DNA of 64,000 nucleotides from Rathayibacter sp. VKM Ac-2856 (GCF_013205055.1 NZ_JABMLF010000005.1:350407-414406), one strand, 5' to 3'. Shown: positions 37,506-46,842, counted from the first letter of the stretch. Notes: a model not told the origin generated them from the letters alone. Program-made: numbers and translations.

Positions 37506-38447
37506 ATGCCCGGACGCAGCGCTCGCCCCCTCACCACGGCCCTCACGGCCGTCGCCGCCGTCGGGAGCGCCGCCGCCGTCTGGGGCATCGCCATCGAGCG
37601 GACGATGTTCACCGTCCGCCACGTGCCGGTCCCCGTGCTGCCCGCCGGCTCGGCGCCGCTGCGGATCCTGCACGTCTCGGACCTGCACATGGCGCCGTGG
37701 CAGACGAAGAAGCAGGAGTGGCTGCGCTCGCTCACCGCCCTCGCGCCGGACCTGATCGTCGACACCGGCGACAACCTCGGCCACCGCGACGGCGTCCTCG
37801 GCATCCGCCGCGCTCTCGAGCCCTTCGCCGGCGTCCCCGGCGTCTTCGTCAACGGCTCGAACGACTACTTCGGCCCGCGGGTGAAGAACCCGCTGCGCTA
37901 CTTCCGCGGCCCGTCGAAGAACCCCGCGCGGAACGCCAGCGACCTCGACACGAAGGCGCTGACGGGCTTCTTCACGGACGAGCTCGGCTGGCAGGACCTC
38001 AACAACACCGCGCACAGCCTGACCGTCCGGGGCACCCGCGTCGAGCTGTTCGGCGTGGACGACCCGCACATCGGCCTCGACCGGATCGACCTGGTGGCGG
38101 GCGCCGTCGACGAGTTGCGGGCGTCGGAGGACGAGCCGGCGGGGGTGAGCATCGGCGTCGCCCACGCGCCGTACCAGCGCGTCCTGGACGACTTCGTCGC
38201 CCGCGGCGCGGACGTGATCCTCGCGGGGCACACCCATGGCGGTCAGGTCTGCGTGCCCGGCTTCGGCGCTCTCGTGACCAACTGCGACATCCCGCGCGAC
38301 AAGGTCTCGGGGTTCACCACGTGGGACAACGGATTGCGCAGCTCCTTCCTCAACGTCTCCGCCGGCGTCGGCACCTCGATCTACGCGCCGGTGCGCTTCG
38401 CCTGCCGCCCGGAGGTCAGCCTGGTGACGCTCGAGCCGGTGGCCTGA
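37506..38447 (+). CDS. Membrane-anchored metallophosphoesterase
   Basis: 313 residues; AGAAGGA precedes the ATG. An N-terminal hydrophobic segment (TALTAVAAVGSAAAVWGIAI) anchors it, with the enzyme outside or as a peripheral face. The di-metal motifs are SDLHM, DTGDNLGH, NGSNDYF and AGHTHGGQ. This resembles YkuE-type phosphodiesterases, but the substrate cannot be assigned. It follows the PBP gene and precedes tRNA-Pro on the same strand. Confidence 0.88.
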   Translation: MPGRSARPLTTALTAVAAVGSAAAVWGIAIERTMFTVRHVPVPVLPAGSAPLRILHVSDLHMAPWQTKKQEWLRSLTALAPDLIVDTGDNLGHRDGVLGIRRALEPFAGVPGVFVNGSNDYFGPRVKNPLRYFRGPSKNPARNASDLDTKALTGFFTDELGWQDLNNTAHSLTVRGTRVELFGVDDPHIGLDRIDLVAGAVDELRASEDEPAGVSIGVAHAPYQRVLDDFVARGADVILAGHTHGGQVCVPGFGALVTNCDIPRDKVSGFTTWDNGLRSSFLNVSAGVGTSIYAPVRFACRPEVSLVTLEPVA

Positions 38448-38478
38448 GCGGCCGCTCGCCCGGCCGCGCGAGCGGTGT

Positions 38479-38507
38479 CCGACACGGCCGCCGAAATCGG
38501 CTACTAT
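38479..38507 (+). promoter_or_regulatory. Promoter of tRNA-Pro
   Basis: CCGACA (38479-38484) and TACTAT (38502-38507) are 17 bp apart, about 39 nt upstream of the tRNA. Confidence 0.6.
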
Positions 38508-38545
38508 TGACGAGGCTCGTGAGCGGTTCACCGCGAAGAGTCCAC

Positions 38546-38619
38546 CGGGGTGTGGCGCAGCTTGGTAGCGCGCCTCGTTCGGGACGAGGAGGTCGTGGGT
38601 TCGAATCCCGCTACCCCGA
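38546..38619 (+). tRNA. tRNA-Pro (CGG anticodon)
   Basis: 74 nt. Acceptor CGGGGTG pairs with TACCCCG; anticodon stem CCTCG/CGAGG holds the loop TTCGGGA (anticodon CGG); T-arm GTGGGTTCGAATCCCGC. No CCA is encoded. Confidence 0.97.
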
Positions 38620-38628
38620 CCGGTGAGA

Positions 38629-38661
38629 AGCCCGGCCAGGATCGATGATCCGGCCGGGCTT
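38629..38661 (+). terminator. Terminator of tRNA-Pro
   Basis: AAGCCCGGCC pairs with GGCCGGGCTT around a 13-nt loop, 10 bp after the tRNA. Confidence 0.8.
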
Positions 38662-38736
38662 CGTCGTTCCCGGGGCGTCGTCGTTCCTCGGGCTTCGTCG
38701 TCTCCCGGAGCTCCGTCGTCCCCCGGGCGTCGTCGA
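38656..38736. repeat. Degenerate short tandem repeat (about 18-19 bp)
   Basis: Four to five imperfect copies of GGGCKTCGTCGTTCCCC-like units fill the space after the tRNA-Pro terminator. No gene is visible between 38662 and 38838. Confidence 0.5.
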
Positions 38737-38838
38737 GTCGACGGACGAACGCGCAGCGCCGCCGTCCGCGCGCGCTCGACGCCGTCCGGCGACAGGAGCC
38801 CCGCCGGAAGCCGCGCCAGGACGTCCGGACACGACGAC

Positions 38839-38902
38839 GCCGGAGGGCCGTGGGGCGGGAGCAGCGCGTCTGCGCGGCTCCCGCCCCACGGCACCTCCGG
38901 CG
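38839..38902. terminator. Long bidirectional terminator hairpin
   Basis: About 24 bp of stem with one mismatch bulge (GCCGTGGGGCGGGAGC pairs with GCTCCCGCCCCACGGC, flanked by CGCCGGAGG/CCTCCGGCG). It separates the tRNA-Pro region from the end of the polysaccharide operon. Confidence 0.88.
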
Positions 38903-38942
38903 TGACGGCGGACCGGCCCTCAGGGCCGGTCGGCGGGGTGGA

Positions 38943-40247
38943 TCAGCGACCGAGGCCGCGGTAGTCCCAGCCCGCGGCGCGCCAGGCGGCCTGGTCGAGG
39001 CAGTTGCGGCCGTCGACGACGAGCGTGCCCGACACGGCCTCGAGCGCGGCGACGGGGTCGATCGCGCGGAACTGCTTCCACTCGGTGACGACCACGACGG
39101 CGTCGGCGCCGCGCAGGGCCTCGTCGATGTCGGTCGTGTAGGTCAGGTCGGGGTAGCGGCGGCGCGCGTTCTCGATCGCCTCGGGGTCGGTCGCGACCAC
39201 CTCGGCGCCGAGGTCGTGGAAGCGCGTGGCGACGTCGAGCGAGGGCGAGTCGCGGACGTCGTCCGACTCCGGCTTGAACGCGAGCCCGAGGACCGCGATC
39301 TTCTTGCCCTCGACGGAGCCGCCGAGGCCCTCGGTGACGAGGTCGACGACGCGCTGGCGGCGACGCAGGTTGATCGCGTCGACCTCCTTGAGGAAGGCGA
39401 CCGACTCCCCCACCCCGAGCTCGTCGGCGCGGGCCGAGAAGGCGCGGATGTCCTTCGGCAGGCAGCCGCCGCCGAAGCCGATGCCGGCGTTCAGGAAGCG
39501 GCGGCCGATGCGGACGTCGTAGCCGATCGCGTCGGCGAGCTGCGTGACGTCGGCGCCGGTGACCTCGGCGATCTCGGCGATCGCGTTGATGAAGGAGATC
39601 TTCGTGGCGAGGAAGGCGTTGGCCGAGACCTTGACGAGCTCGGCGGTCGCGTAGTCGGTGACGACGAGCGGGGTCTCGGCGGCCAGAGCCGTCGCGTAGA
39701 CCTCGTCGAGGGTCGCCTTGGCGGCCTCGCCGGCCGGGCCCGCGGGCACGCCGTAGACGAGGCGGTCGGGGCTGATCGTGTCCTCGACGGCGAAGCCCTC
39801 GCGGAGGAACTCGGGGTTCCAGGCGAGCGTCGCGCCGCTGGCGGCGATCCGCTCGGCGAGCCGTGCCGCGGTGCCCACCGGCACCGTCGACTTGCCGACG
39901 ACGAGCGAGTCGGCCGTCAGCAGCGGGAGGATCCCGTCGATCGCGGCGTCGACGTAGGTCATGTCGGCGGCGTTCTCGCCCTTCTTCTGCGGCGTGCCCA
40001 CCGCGATGAAGTGCACCGCGGCGTCGGCCGCGTCAGCGGTGTCCGTCGAGAAGCGGAGGCGGCCGGAGGCGACACCGGAGGAGAGCAGCTCGGGCAGGCC
40101 GGGCTCGAAGAAGGGAGCGGTGCCGGCGGAGAGCGCCTCGATCTTCGCGGGGTCCACATCGATGCCGATGACGTCGTGGCCGAGCTCGGCCATCGCGGCG
40201 GCGTGGACGGCGCCGAGGTAGCCGCAACCAATGACAGAAAGCTTCAC
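38943..40247 (-). CDS. UDP-glucose/nucleotide-sugar dehydrogenase
   Basis: 434 residues. The N-terminal Rossmann motif is GCGYLG, and the catalytic cysteine is C262 in GFGGGCLPKD. GKSTVPVGT and NPEFLREG are further family motifs. It oxidises UDP-glucose (or a related sugar nucleotide) to the uronate with two NAD+, making charged precursors for extracellular polysaccharide. It is the last gene of the polysaccharide operon. Its neighbours, a tyrosine kinase and phosphatase, commonly control such enzymes by Tyr phosphorylation. Confidence 0.92.
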   Translation of the reverse strand: MKLSVIGCGYLGAVHAAAMAELGHDVIGIDVDPAKIEALSAGTAPFFEPGLPELLSSGVASGRLRFSTDTADAADAAVHFIAVGTPQKKGENAADMTYVDAAIDGILPLLTADSLVVGKSTVPVGTAARLAERIAASGATLAWNPEFLREGFAVEDTISPDRLVYGVPAGPAGEAAKATLDEVYATALAAETPLVVTDYATAELVKVSANAFLATKISFINAIAEIAEVTGADVTQLADAIGYDVRIGRRFLNAGIGFGGGCLPKDIRAFSARADELGVGESVAFLKEVDAINLRRRQRVVDLVTEGLGGSVEGKKIAVLGLAFKPESDDVRDSPSLDVATRFHDLGAEVVATDPEAIENARRRYPDLTYTTDIDEALRGADAVVVVTEWKQFRAIDPVAALEAVSGTLVVDGRNCLDQAAWRAAGWDYRGLGR

Positions 40248-40344
40248 GGGGTTTCTCCGAATCGTAGGCGGGTCGATGTCGCGTCGGCGACTGCGGTGGG
40301 GAGGAAGGGGTGGAGCATGCGGAGCCCGCGCGGTGCGCGCGAGG

Positions 40345-41016
40345 TCATCTCCGCGCCAATGCTCTCAGATCGCGGGAGATGTCGTGGACGGCCGCGGCGA
40401 TCTCCTGAGCGACGCGGACGTGCGTGCTCTCGCTGCGGCCGATCGGGTCGTCGATGTCGTCGCCGTCGCCGCGCGGTGCCCGCCCGCGATTGGTCGCCGC
40501 GAGGCGGACCACGGCGCGCAGCCGGGCGGCCGGATCCTCGATGTCGGGGATCGGCACCTCGGCGAGGACGAAGGGCAGCACGCGGGCGAACTCGCGGAGG
40601 GTGAAGCCGCGCAGCAGGAGCGGCGGGTGGCGGCGCGACGCGTCGACGAGGTGGTCGCGGGTCATGGCGAGCATGAGGTCCGCCTCGCCCGCCGTGGCCT
40701 CCGTCAGCTTCGCGCTGAGGTGGCCGGTGGTGTCGCCGCCGAGCTCGGCCGAGAGCCGGGCCGAGGTCGGCTCCATCGGGTAGCCGTCGCGGGTCTGGAC
40801 CCCCGCGCTGCGGAAGGCGAGCAGCGGCGCGCCTGCCGTCCCGGTCAGGTCGCCCAGCTCGGCGCGCAGCAGCTGCTCCGCCATCGGCGAGCGGCAGATG
40901 TTGCCGGTGCAGACGGCGAGGACCGTGAAGACCGGAGCGGTCGAGGCCGCCGCCGTCTCACCGGGCCGCCAGCCGCGCCGGGCGCGTCGCTGTCCGTCGT
41001 CCCCCGGGAACGTCAT
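40345..41016 (-). CDS. Low-molecular-weight protein tyrosine phosphatase
   Basis: 223 residues, longer than the usual 150. The P-loop is C36-TGNIC-R42-S43 and the general-acid loop DDIDDPIGRS is near residue 195. An N-terminal extension of about 28 residues and an internal insertion account for the extra length. It sits 10 bp after the tyrosine autokinase gene, the usual Wzb/Wzc pairing, and would dephosphorylate the kinase's tyrosine cluster. Confidence 0.9.
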   Translation of the reverse strand: MTFPGDDGQRRARRGWRPGETAAASTAPVFTVLAVCTGNICRSPMAEQLLRAELGDLTGTAGAPLLAFRSAGVQTRDGYPMEPTSARLSAELGGDTTGHLSAKLTEATAGEADLMLAMTRDHLVDASRRHPPLLLRGFTLREFARVLPFVLAEVPIPDIEDPAARLRAVVRLAATNRGRAPRGDGDDIDDPIGRSESTHVRVAQEIAAAVHDISRDLRALARR

Positions 41017-41026
41017 CCCCGGCCGC

Positions 41027-42499
41027 TCAGACCGCGGACCCGGCCGGTGCCGGCGCGGTCTCGGCCGCGCCGTCCGGGCGGGCGCCCGTCTTCTGCGAGC
41101 CGTAGTAGCTCGTGTAGTAGTAGCCGTAGCCGCGACCGACCTGGCCGCGCGGGGGCACGCGGTTGAGGATGACGCCCAGGGTGTGGCCGCTCACCCGCTC
41201 GAGGTTCTGGATCGCCTTGCCGAGCTCGTCCGTCGTGGTCCGGCCGGCCGAGATGACGACGAGGGCGCCGTCGGTGCGGGCCGTGAGGATCGCGCCGTCG
41301 GTGACGGGCAGCAGCGGCGGGGCGTCGACGAGGACGATCGCCTCGCGCGCGATCTCGTGCAGGAGGATGTCCATCCCGTTCGAGCCGAGCAGCTCGCTGG
41401 GGTTCGGCGGGATCGAGCCCGCGCCGAGGATCCAGAGGTTGCCGGAGGGGCCCCACGGCTGGAGCACGTCCTGCAGCTCGGCCTTGCCGATCAGGAGGTC
41501 GGTGAGGCCGACGCCGGGGACGAGGCCGAAGGACTTGGCGACGGTGGGCTTGCGGAGGTCGCCGTCGACGACGACGGTGCGCTGGCCGGAGGCGGCGAGC
41601 GTGACGGCGAGGTTCGCGGTCACGGTCGACTTGCCGTCCGAGGGCAGCGGGCTGGTCACGACGATGATGCGCGGCGGGCTGTCGACGTTCATGAACTGGA
41701 GGTTGGTGCGCAGCTCGCGCAGCGCCTCGGCGAGCGCGTGCTTGCCGTCGGACTTCACGTAGTCCGTCGTGTCCGCCTCGGGCACGATGCGGTTGGTCTC
41801 GTTCAGGCGCTTGTCGACCGGCAGCGTGCCGACCACGGGCAGGTCGAACAGGCGCTCGACCATCTCGGCGGTGCGGATCCGGCGGTCGAGGGTGTTGCGC
41901 ACGAAGGCGTAGACGAGGCCGAGCACGAGGCCGGCCAGCGCGCCGACGCCGAGCACCAGGCGCACGTTCGGGAACTCCGGCGAGGACGGCAGGGCCGCCG
42001 ACTGCACGCCGGAGAGGCTGACGGTGTCGCCCGCGCCGGACTCCTGGTTCACCTGCTGGATGCGCACGGCGAGCGCGTCGACCCAGGCGTCGGCCAGGGT
42101 GCGCGCGCCCTCGGGGGTCGACGCCGTGGCCCGGACGTTCAGGATCGGCGACTGCCCGTCGGGCGTCACCTCGACCGCAGTGATCAGCGACGCCGCGGAG
42201 ACGTCGAGACCGAGGTTCTGGATGACGATCTCGGCGACGTTGCGCGACTCCGCGATCGGCACGTAGGTGAGGGTGCTCGACTTCGCGACGGAGTCCGCGA
42301 TCTGGCGGAGGTAGATCGCCTGGCTGGGGTCTCCCCCGGCGTCGGCGACGGCCGCGGAGACGAGTCCCTGCGCCTCGGCCGCGTACCGCGGCTTCTGGGT
42401 CAGCGACCAGCCGTAGGCGACGAGGACGCCGAGGAGCACGGCTGCGACGAGCGCGATCCAGTGATCGCGAAGAAGCCGGAGGACGTCTCTAAGTTCCAC
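41027..42499 (-). CDS. Polysaccharide biosynthesis tyrosine autokinase (Wzz + BY-kinase fusion)
   Basis: 490 residues from the GTG at 42499, preceded by GAAGGA at 10 nt and giving the typical ELRDVLRLLRDHW start; a GTG at 42517 is an alternative. Two membrane helices flank the Wzz-like extracytoplasmic domain. The cytoplasmic BY-kinase has Walker A SPLPSDGKST, A' VVDGDLRKP and B VLVDAPP. A C-terminal tyrosine cluster GYGYYYTSYYG is the autophosphorylation site. It controls chain length and export of the polysaccharide. Confidence 0.93.
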   Translation of the reverse strand: MELRDVLRLLRDHWIALVAAVLLGVLVAYGWSLTQKPRYAAEAQGLVSAAVADAGGDPSQAIYLRQIADSVAKSSTLTYVPIAESRNVAEIVIQNLGLDVSAASLITAVEVTPDGQSPILNVRATASTPEGARTLADAWVDALAVRIQQVNQESGAGDTVSLSGVQSAALPSSPEFPNVRLVLGVGALAGLVLGLVYAFVRNTLDRRIRTAEMVERLFDLPVVGTLPVDKRLNETNRIVPEADTTDYVKSDGKHALAEALRELRTNLQFMNVDSPPRIIVVTSPLPSDGKSTVTANLAVTLAASGQRTVVVDGDLRKPTVAKSFGLVPGVGLTDLLIGKAELQDVLQPWGPSGNLWILGAGSIPPNPSELLGSNGMDILLHEIAREAIVLVDAPPLLPVTDGAILTARTDGALVVISAGRTTTDELGKAIQNLERVSGHTLGVILNRVPPRGQVGRGYGYYYTSYYGSQKTGARPDGAAETAPAPAGSAV

Positions 42500-42598
42500 A
42501 GTGTCAAGTTCCTTCACTGGTTCGACCCGATCGGCGAGTGCCGGGCACGGGCTTCAGAATTCTTGCACGCCGGTGTATCGGCGCCGTTTCGGGGCGGA

Positions 42599-43738
42599 TC
42601 AGGCGTGCACCCCATCCGGGGTGTGCCGGAGCGGAGCGGCGCTCGCGATCACGCCGAGACCGCGCAGCTCGTCGACGGCGGCGGACACGGTGCCGACGGC
42701 GTCGACGCCCTCCGGCGGTGCGCCGAGCTCGGCCAGGACCGCGGCGACGAGGGCCGGCGTCTCGACGCCCTCCTCGGCCGCGCGCCAGATCGTCGGGCCG
42801 ATCCCCGCCAGGCGGATCACCGTGTTCTCGCGGAAGACGAGGACCTCGCCGCTGGGCAGCAGGAGCGCGTCGTCGACGGGGGCGCGGCGGACGGACGCAC
42901 CGGAGTCCGCGTCCGCCTCGATCGGCAGGGGCTCGACCTCCTGCCACACCGGCGGCGCCGGCGCGGCCGGGGCGGTGAGCAGGCCGCCGATCAGATCGAC
43001 GACCCCCTCGGCCTCGGAGTAGATCAGTCGATTCACGCCACCGACCGCGGTGAGGGTGCGGACCAGGGCGGACAGCGACCGCGGCCGCGCCGAGAGATAG
43101 GAGGTCTGCGGCACCAGGTCGTCGAGTGCCTCCGCCGGATCGACGGGCTCGAGCCGAGGCTCCTCGACGCCCTCGCGGCGGTCGAGCAGCACGACGCCGG
43201 CCAGCACGAGCGGCGCCACCGGGAGGGGGCGGAGGCCCAGGTCCTCCGGGGCGAGCTGCGCCTTCGGCACGCCGGGGGTCGGTGACTTCACCGACAGCGG
43301 CTTCGGATAGCGCAGCACAGTCCCCTCGGCGGTCACGGCGACCGTCTCGTCGGTGACGTAGCCGAAGCGCGCGCCCAGCACCCGCGAGGCGGTCGTCTTG
43401 CCGGTGCCGGAGGCGGCCACCAGAGCGAGGACGCGGCCGTCGTCGCCGGCGATCCCGCAGGCGTGCAGCATCAGCAGGTCGTTCCGCCGCGCACCGATCG
43501 CCTCGAGCGTGAGCACGGAGGTCAGCGACTCCTCGAGCTGCGCCGCCGACCGCGCTCGGACGCGGACGTCACCGGTGGTCGTGTCCGACCCGCCGATGTC
43601 TGCGGAGATCAGCCGGGCGCCGGCCGCCTCAGCGGCTGCGCAGGAGCGCCAGCTGCTCCGGATCCGCGCCACGTCCTCGTCGGACAGGCCGGAGCCGAAC
43701 TCGACGCGGAAGGGGACCTCGAGGATCTCGAGCGCCAT
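42599..43738 (-). CDS. HPr-kinase-like ATPase fused to a PqqD-like domain
   Basis: 379 residues from the ATG at 43738. Residues 88-116 show LLMLHACGI and the P-loop AASGTGKTT, followed by YVTDETVAV and YPKPLSV, the pattern of HprK-related kinases. Residues 285-365 (DDALLLPSGEVLVFRENTVIRL, with IGPTIWRA and AAVDELRGLGVI) look like a PqqD-type winged-helix peptide-binding domain. Separate proteins of these two types form the so-called HPr-rel-A systems, as I recall. Here they are fused and placed between the sugar transferase and the tyrosine kinase. The substrate is unknown. Confidence 0.72.
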   Translation of the reverse strand: MALEILEVPFRVEFGSGLSDEDVARIRSSWRSCAAAEAAGARLISADIGGSDTTTGDVRVRARSAAQLEESLTSVLTLEAIGARRNDLLMLHACGIAGDDGRVLALVAASGTGKTTASRVLGARFGYVTDETVAVTAEGTVLRYPKPLSVKSPTPGVPKAQLAPEDLGLRPLPVAPLVLAGVVLLDRREGVEEPRLEPVDPAEALDDLVPQTSYLSARPRSLSALVRTLTAVGGVNRLIYSEAEGVVDLIGGLLTAPAAPAPPVWQEVEPLPIEADADSGASVRRAPVDDALLLPSGEVLVFRENTVIRLAGIGPTIWRAAEEGVETPALVAAVLAELGAPPEGVDAVGTVSAAVDELRGLGVIASAAPLRHTPDGVHA

Positions 43739-43767
43739 GCTCCGCGGCGAGGTGTCGTCCGCGCCCG

Positions 43768-45252
43768 TCAATACGCTCCGTCCCTCGCCAGGACCGCGCG
43801 CGCGGTCTTGAAGAGGATGACGATGTCGCCGGTCATCGACCAGTTCTCGACGTAGTAGAGGTCGAGGCGGACGGTGTCCTCCCACGAGAGGTTGGAGCGG
43901 CCGCTGACCTGCCAGAGACCGGTGATGCCGGGCTTCATCAGGAAGCGGCGGTGCACGTGCTCCTCGTACTGCTCGACCTCGCGGGCCAGCGGCGGCCGGG
44001 GACCGATCAGCGACATGTCGCCGCGGAAGACGTTGAGGAACTGGGGCAGCTCGTCGAGGCTGAAGCGGCGCAGCACGGTGCCGACCTTGGTGACCCGGGG
44101 GTCCTTGGCCATCTTGAACAGGATGCTGTTGCCCTCGTCGCGCTGCTGCGCCGCGAGCTCGGCCAGGCGCGCCTCGGCGTCCACGACCATCGAGCGGAAC
44201 TTCAGCATCTCGAAGGTCGAGCCGTTCAGTCCGATGCGCTCCTGGCGGAACAGGATCGGGCCGGGGCTGGTCGTCTTCACCAGGACGGCGACGACGATGA
44301 GGACGGGCGCGCTGAGGATGATCAGCATGGTCGATGCGGCGATGTCGAAGAGCCGCTTGGCGAAGCGCTGGCGGCCGTCGAAGCGCGGGGTCTCGACGTG
44401 GATCAGCGGGAGGCCGGCGACCGGGCGGGTGTGGATGCGCGGGCCGCCGATGTCGGTGAGGCTCGGCGCCACGACCAGGTGCTCGCGACCGGGCTCGAGG
44501 GTCCAGCTGAGCTCGCGGATCCGCTGGGGTGCGAGCTCGTCGGAGCTCGTGACGACCACGGTGTCGGCGCCGGTGGCGTCCATCACGGCGCGGACGCCGT
44601 CGATCCCGGAGAAGCCGTGCAGCGAGAGGCCGGAGAGCTCCGGCTCGGAGCCGAGCGCCTCCGCGCCGCCCACCGAGGTGGAGACCGCGCCGACCAGCTT
44701 GTAGCCGGCCTCGGTGCCGCGGCGGAGCTCGCGCGCCGTGTGCAGCACGCTCGCGCGCGAGCCGAGCAGGACGACCTGGCTGGAGAACCGGCCGACCTTG
44801 CGCTGGCGGGTGAGCCACGAGCGCCAGACGAGGCGGCCGACGCAGATCAGCAGGATCCCGGCGGGGAACGCCGTGATGATGTAGCCGCGCGCCAGCAGGA
44901 TCTGCAGCAGATAGGCGATGATCGCGACGATTCCGAACAGCCAGATCGAGGCGTCGACGATCCGCCGGTACTCGACGTAGCCGGTGCCGACGATCCGGCG
45001 GTCGCGCGTGTCGAAGACCTGCAGCGCGAGGAGCCAGCCGATGGAGAGGACCACCGACACCCAGGTGTAGCTGACGGCGATGTCGACGGGGTTGTTGAAC
45101 CCGACGTCGGAGTTGAGGTCGAGGTCGAACCAGAACAGCTGCGTGCCGAAGACCGAGAGGAGGATCGCGGCCACATCGGTGACGAGGAGGCGCCGACGGT
45201 AGTCCTGCTCCCAGGACGGACGGCGCTTGGGCGGAGCGTCCTGTGTCGCCAT
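43768..45252 (-). CDS. Exopolysaccharide polyprenyl glycosylphosphotransferase (initiating sugar transferase)
   Basis: 494 residues from the ATG at 45252 with GGGGGGTCC before it. Five hydrophobic N-terminal segments and a CoA-binding-like middle domain are followed by the bacterial sugar transferase domain: KRLFDIAAS, FRQERIGLNG, KFRSMV, DELPQFLNVFRGDMSLIGPRPP and KPGITGLWQVSGRS. It transfers hexose-1-phosphate to undecaprenyl phosphate, starting each repeat unit. First gene of the operon; TAGCCT (45320-45325 on the complement) is a likely -10. Confidence 0.94.
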   Translation of the reverse strand: MATQDAPPKRRPSWEQDYRRRLLVTDVAAILLSVFGTQLFWFDLDLNSDVGFNNPVDIAVSYTWVSVVLSIGWLLALQVFDTRDRRIVGTGYVEYRRIVDASIWLFGIVAIIAYLLQILLARGYIITAFPAGILLICVGRLVWRSWLTRQRKVGRFSSQVVLLGSRASVLHTARELRRGTEAGYKLVGAVSTSVGGAEALGSEPELSGLSLHGFSGIDGVRAVMDATGADTVVVTSSDELAPQRIRELSWTLEPGREHLVVAPSLTDIGGPRIHTRPVAGLPLIHVETPRFDGRQRFAKRLFDIAASTMLIILSAPVLIVVAVLVKTTSPGPILFRQERIGLNGSTFEMLKFRSMVVDAEARLAELAAQQRDEGNSILFKMAKDPRVTKVGTVLRRFSLDELPQFLNVFRGDMSLIGPRPPLAREVEQYEEHVHRRFLMKPGITGLWQVSGRSNLSWEDTVRLDLYYVENWSMTGDIVILFKTARAVLARDGAY

Positions 45253-45377
45253 CGGACCCCCCGGCCTCGCGTGCTGCTTCGGAAGGCCTGCGTGCGTTTC
45301 CGGTGATGTCACGCCCGCAAGGCTACCCACTTCCCTGTTTCGGATGGGTCACGCGGGATGAGCCCTGCTCGACACGG

Positions 45378-45986
45378 CTAGCCGCGCAGGCGGCCGCGGC
45401 TCTCCTGGAGGTAGCAGGAACCGCAGAGCGATTCGTAGGTCACCTCGGCGCCGTCGATGGCGACCTGATCGCCGTCGAAGACGAATCGACCGTCCACCAC
45501 CCGACCGTTGAAGATCGCCTTCCGGCCGCAGCGGCAGATCGTCTTCAGCTCCTCGAGGCTGTGCGCGATCTCGAGGAGCCGCCTGCTTCCGGGGAAAGCG
45601 GCGGTCCGGAAGTCGGTGCGGATGCCGTACGCGAGGACGGGCACGTTCTCGAGGATGGCGATCCGGAGCAGATCGTCGACGTGCGACTCGGGCAGGAACT
45701 GCGCCTCGTCGACGAGCAGCGCGCTGACGTCGCGGGCCGTCTCGGCGAGCACCCGCGCCCGCGCCGCGGAGAAGACGGCGACCGGATCGCCGTCCGGCTC
45801 GAACAGGATGTCCACCGGACGGGTCACGCCGAGCCGGGACACGATGAGCTCGTCGCCCTTCGTGTCGACCGCGGGCTTGGCGAGCAGGACCCGGTGCCCG
45901 CGCTCCTCGTAGTTGAACGCGGCCTGCAGGAGCGAGGTGCTCTTGCCGCTGTTCATCGCTCCGTAGCGGAAGTAGAGCTTCGCCAT
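45378..45986 (-). CDS. tdk: Thymidine kinase
   Basis: 202 residues. P-loop GAMNSGKST, the VDEAQFL Walker B-like motif and the zinc-binding CRCG with CGSC identify a type II thymidine kinase. It salvages thymidine to dTMP. The gene is single, between the LuxR-type regulator and the polysaccharide operon on the same strand. The 124-bp gap before it is a low-complexity GTGGTCG-rich stretch with no gene. Confidence 0.94.
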   Translation of the reverse strand: MAKLYFRYGAMNSGKSTSLLQAAFNYEERGHRVLLAKPAVDTKGDELIVSRLGVTRPVDILFEPDGDPVAVFSAARARVLAETARDVSALLVDEAQFLPESHVDDLLRIAILENVPVLAYGIRTDFRTAAFPGSRRLLEIAHSLEELKTICRCGRKAIFNGRVVDGRFVFDGDQVAIDGAEVTYESLCGSCYLQESRGRLRG

Positions 45987-46110
45987 CGGTTCCCGTCTCT
46001 GCTCGGTCGCGGGCGGGGCCCGCGGGCTGCGCTCGGCGGGGTCGGCGCCGAGATGGTCGTGGTGGTGGTGCTGGTGCCGGTGGTCGTCGTGGCGGTCGTG
46101 CGTCCGAGCG

Positions 46111-46842
46111 TCACTCGAGGAAGCCGTCCTCGGCGGCGCGGCGGATGAGATCGGCCCGCCTGCTCGCCGGGCGGCCGACCTTGACGTACTTCTGCCGCAC
46201 CCGCCGGAGGTAGGTCTTCGCCGTCTCGAACTGCACGTTCATCCGCGCGGCGACCTCGGGAGTGCTCGCACCGGCCACGTAGAGCCGCAGCGCCTCCAGC
46301 TCCCCCGCGCTCAGCCGGGGCCGCTGCTGAGCCGCGACGCCGATCGGGAGCGGGCGCCACTGCGACGCGGAGCCCGCGGTCGAGCGCATCGCCATCGCTG
46401 AGCGGGCGGCCTCCATCACGTCCTGCATCGACTGCGCCTTGGTCAGGTGCCGCGCGGCTCCGGCCCGCAGCGAGCGCTCGCGGATCTCCTCGTCCTCGTG
46501 CTCGGCGAGCACGATCACGGTCGCCCCGGCGGCGCGGCAGGTGCGGATCCGCGCCTCGATCGAGATCGGCTCGCTCAGCTCGAAGTCCATCAGCACGACC
46601 TGGGTCGGGAAGACGGTGCTGGTCACCAGCTCCATCCAGGTGCCGGCGCTCACCACGAGCTCGAAGTCGGGCGCGTTCGCCGCGATCCAGCTGCTCATGC
46701 TGTCCAGGAGCAGCTCGTGGTCGTCGAGGATGCCGAGCCGGACCCGTCGGGTCTCCTCCTCGGAGGCCCGGGGCTCTGCCACTCGGGGCTCCGCGGCCCG
46801 GGTGGAGGAGCCGGACGCCGGCTCACCGGGGCGAGGGAGCAT
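46111..46842 (-). CDS. LuxR-family response regulator-like protein
   Basis: 243 residues. The receiver-like domain shows ILDDHELLLDS and the phosphoacceptor Asp in VVLMDFEL; the end is a LuxR helix-turn-helix (LSAGELEALRLYVAGAST, EVAARMNVQFETAKTYLRRV). The first 35 residues are an Ala/Glu/Pro-rich extension. The KYVKVGRPASRRADLIRRA tail replaces the usual end. No histidine kinase gene is adjacent. TAGGAT (46849-46854 on the complement) ends 6 nt before the ATG, suggesting leaderless expression. Confidence 0.87.
   Translation of the reverse strand: MLPRPGEPASGSSTRAAEPRVAEPRASEEETRRVRLGILDDHELLLDSMSSWIAANAPDFELVVSAGTWMELVTSTVFPTQVVLMDFELSEPISIEARIRTCRAAGATVIVLAEHEDEEIRERSLRAGAARHLTKAQSMQDVMEAARSAMAMRSTAGSASQWRPLPIGVAAQQRPRLSAGELEALRLYVAGASTPEVAARMNVQFETAKTYLRRVRQKYVKVGRPASRRADLIRRAAEDGFLE

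Noticed and set aside
45987..46110. Small Val-rich frame (GTGGTCG-rich stretch)
   Set aside because: Low complexity; it encodes only runs of Val and lacks a ribosome binding site.
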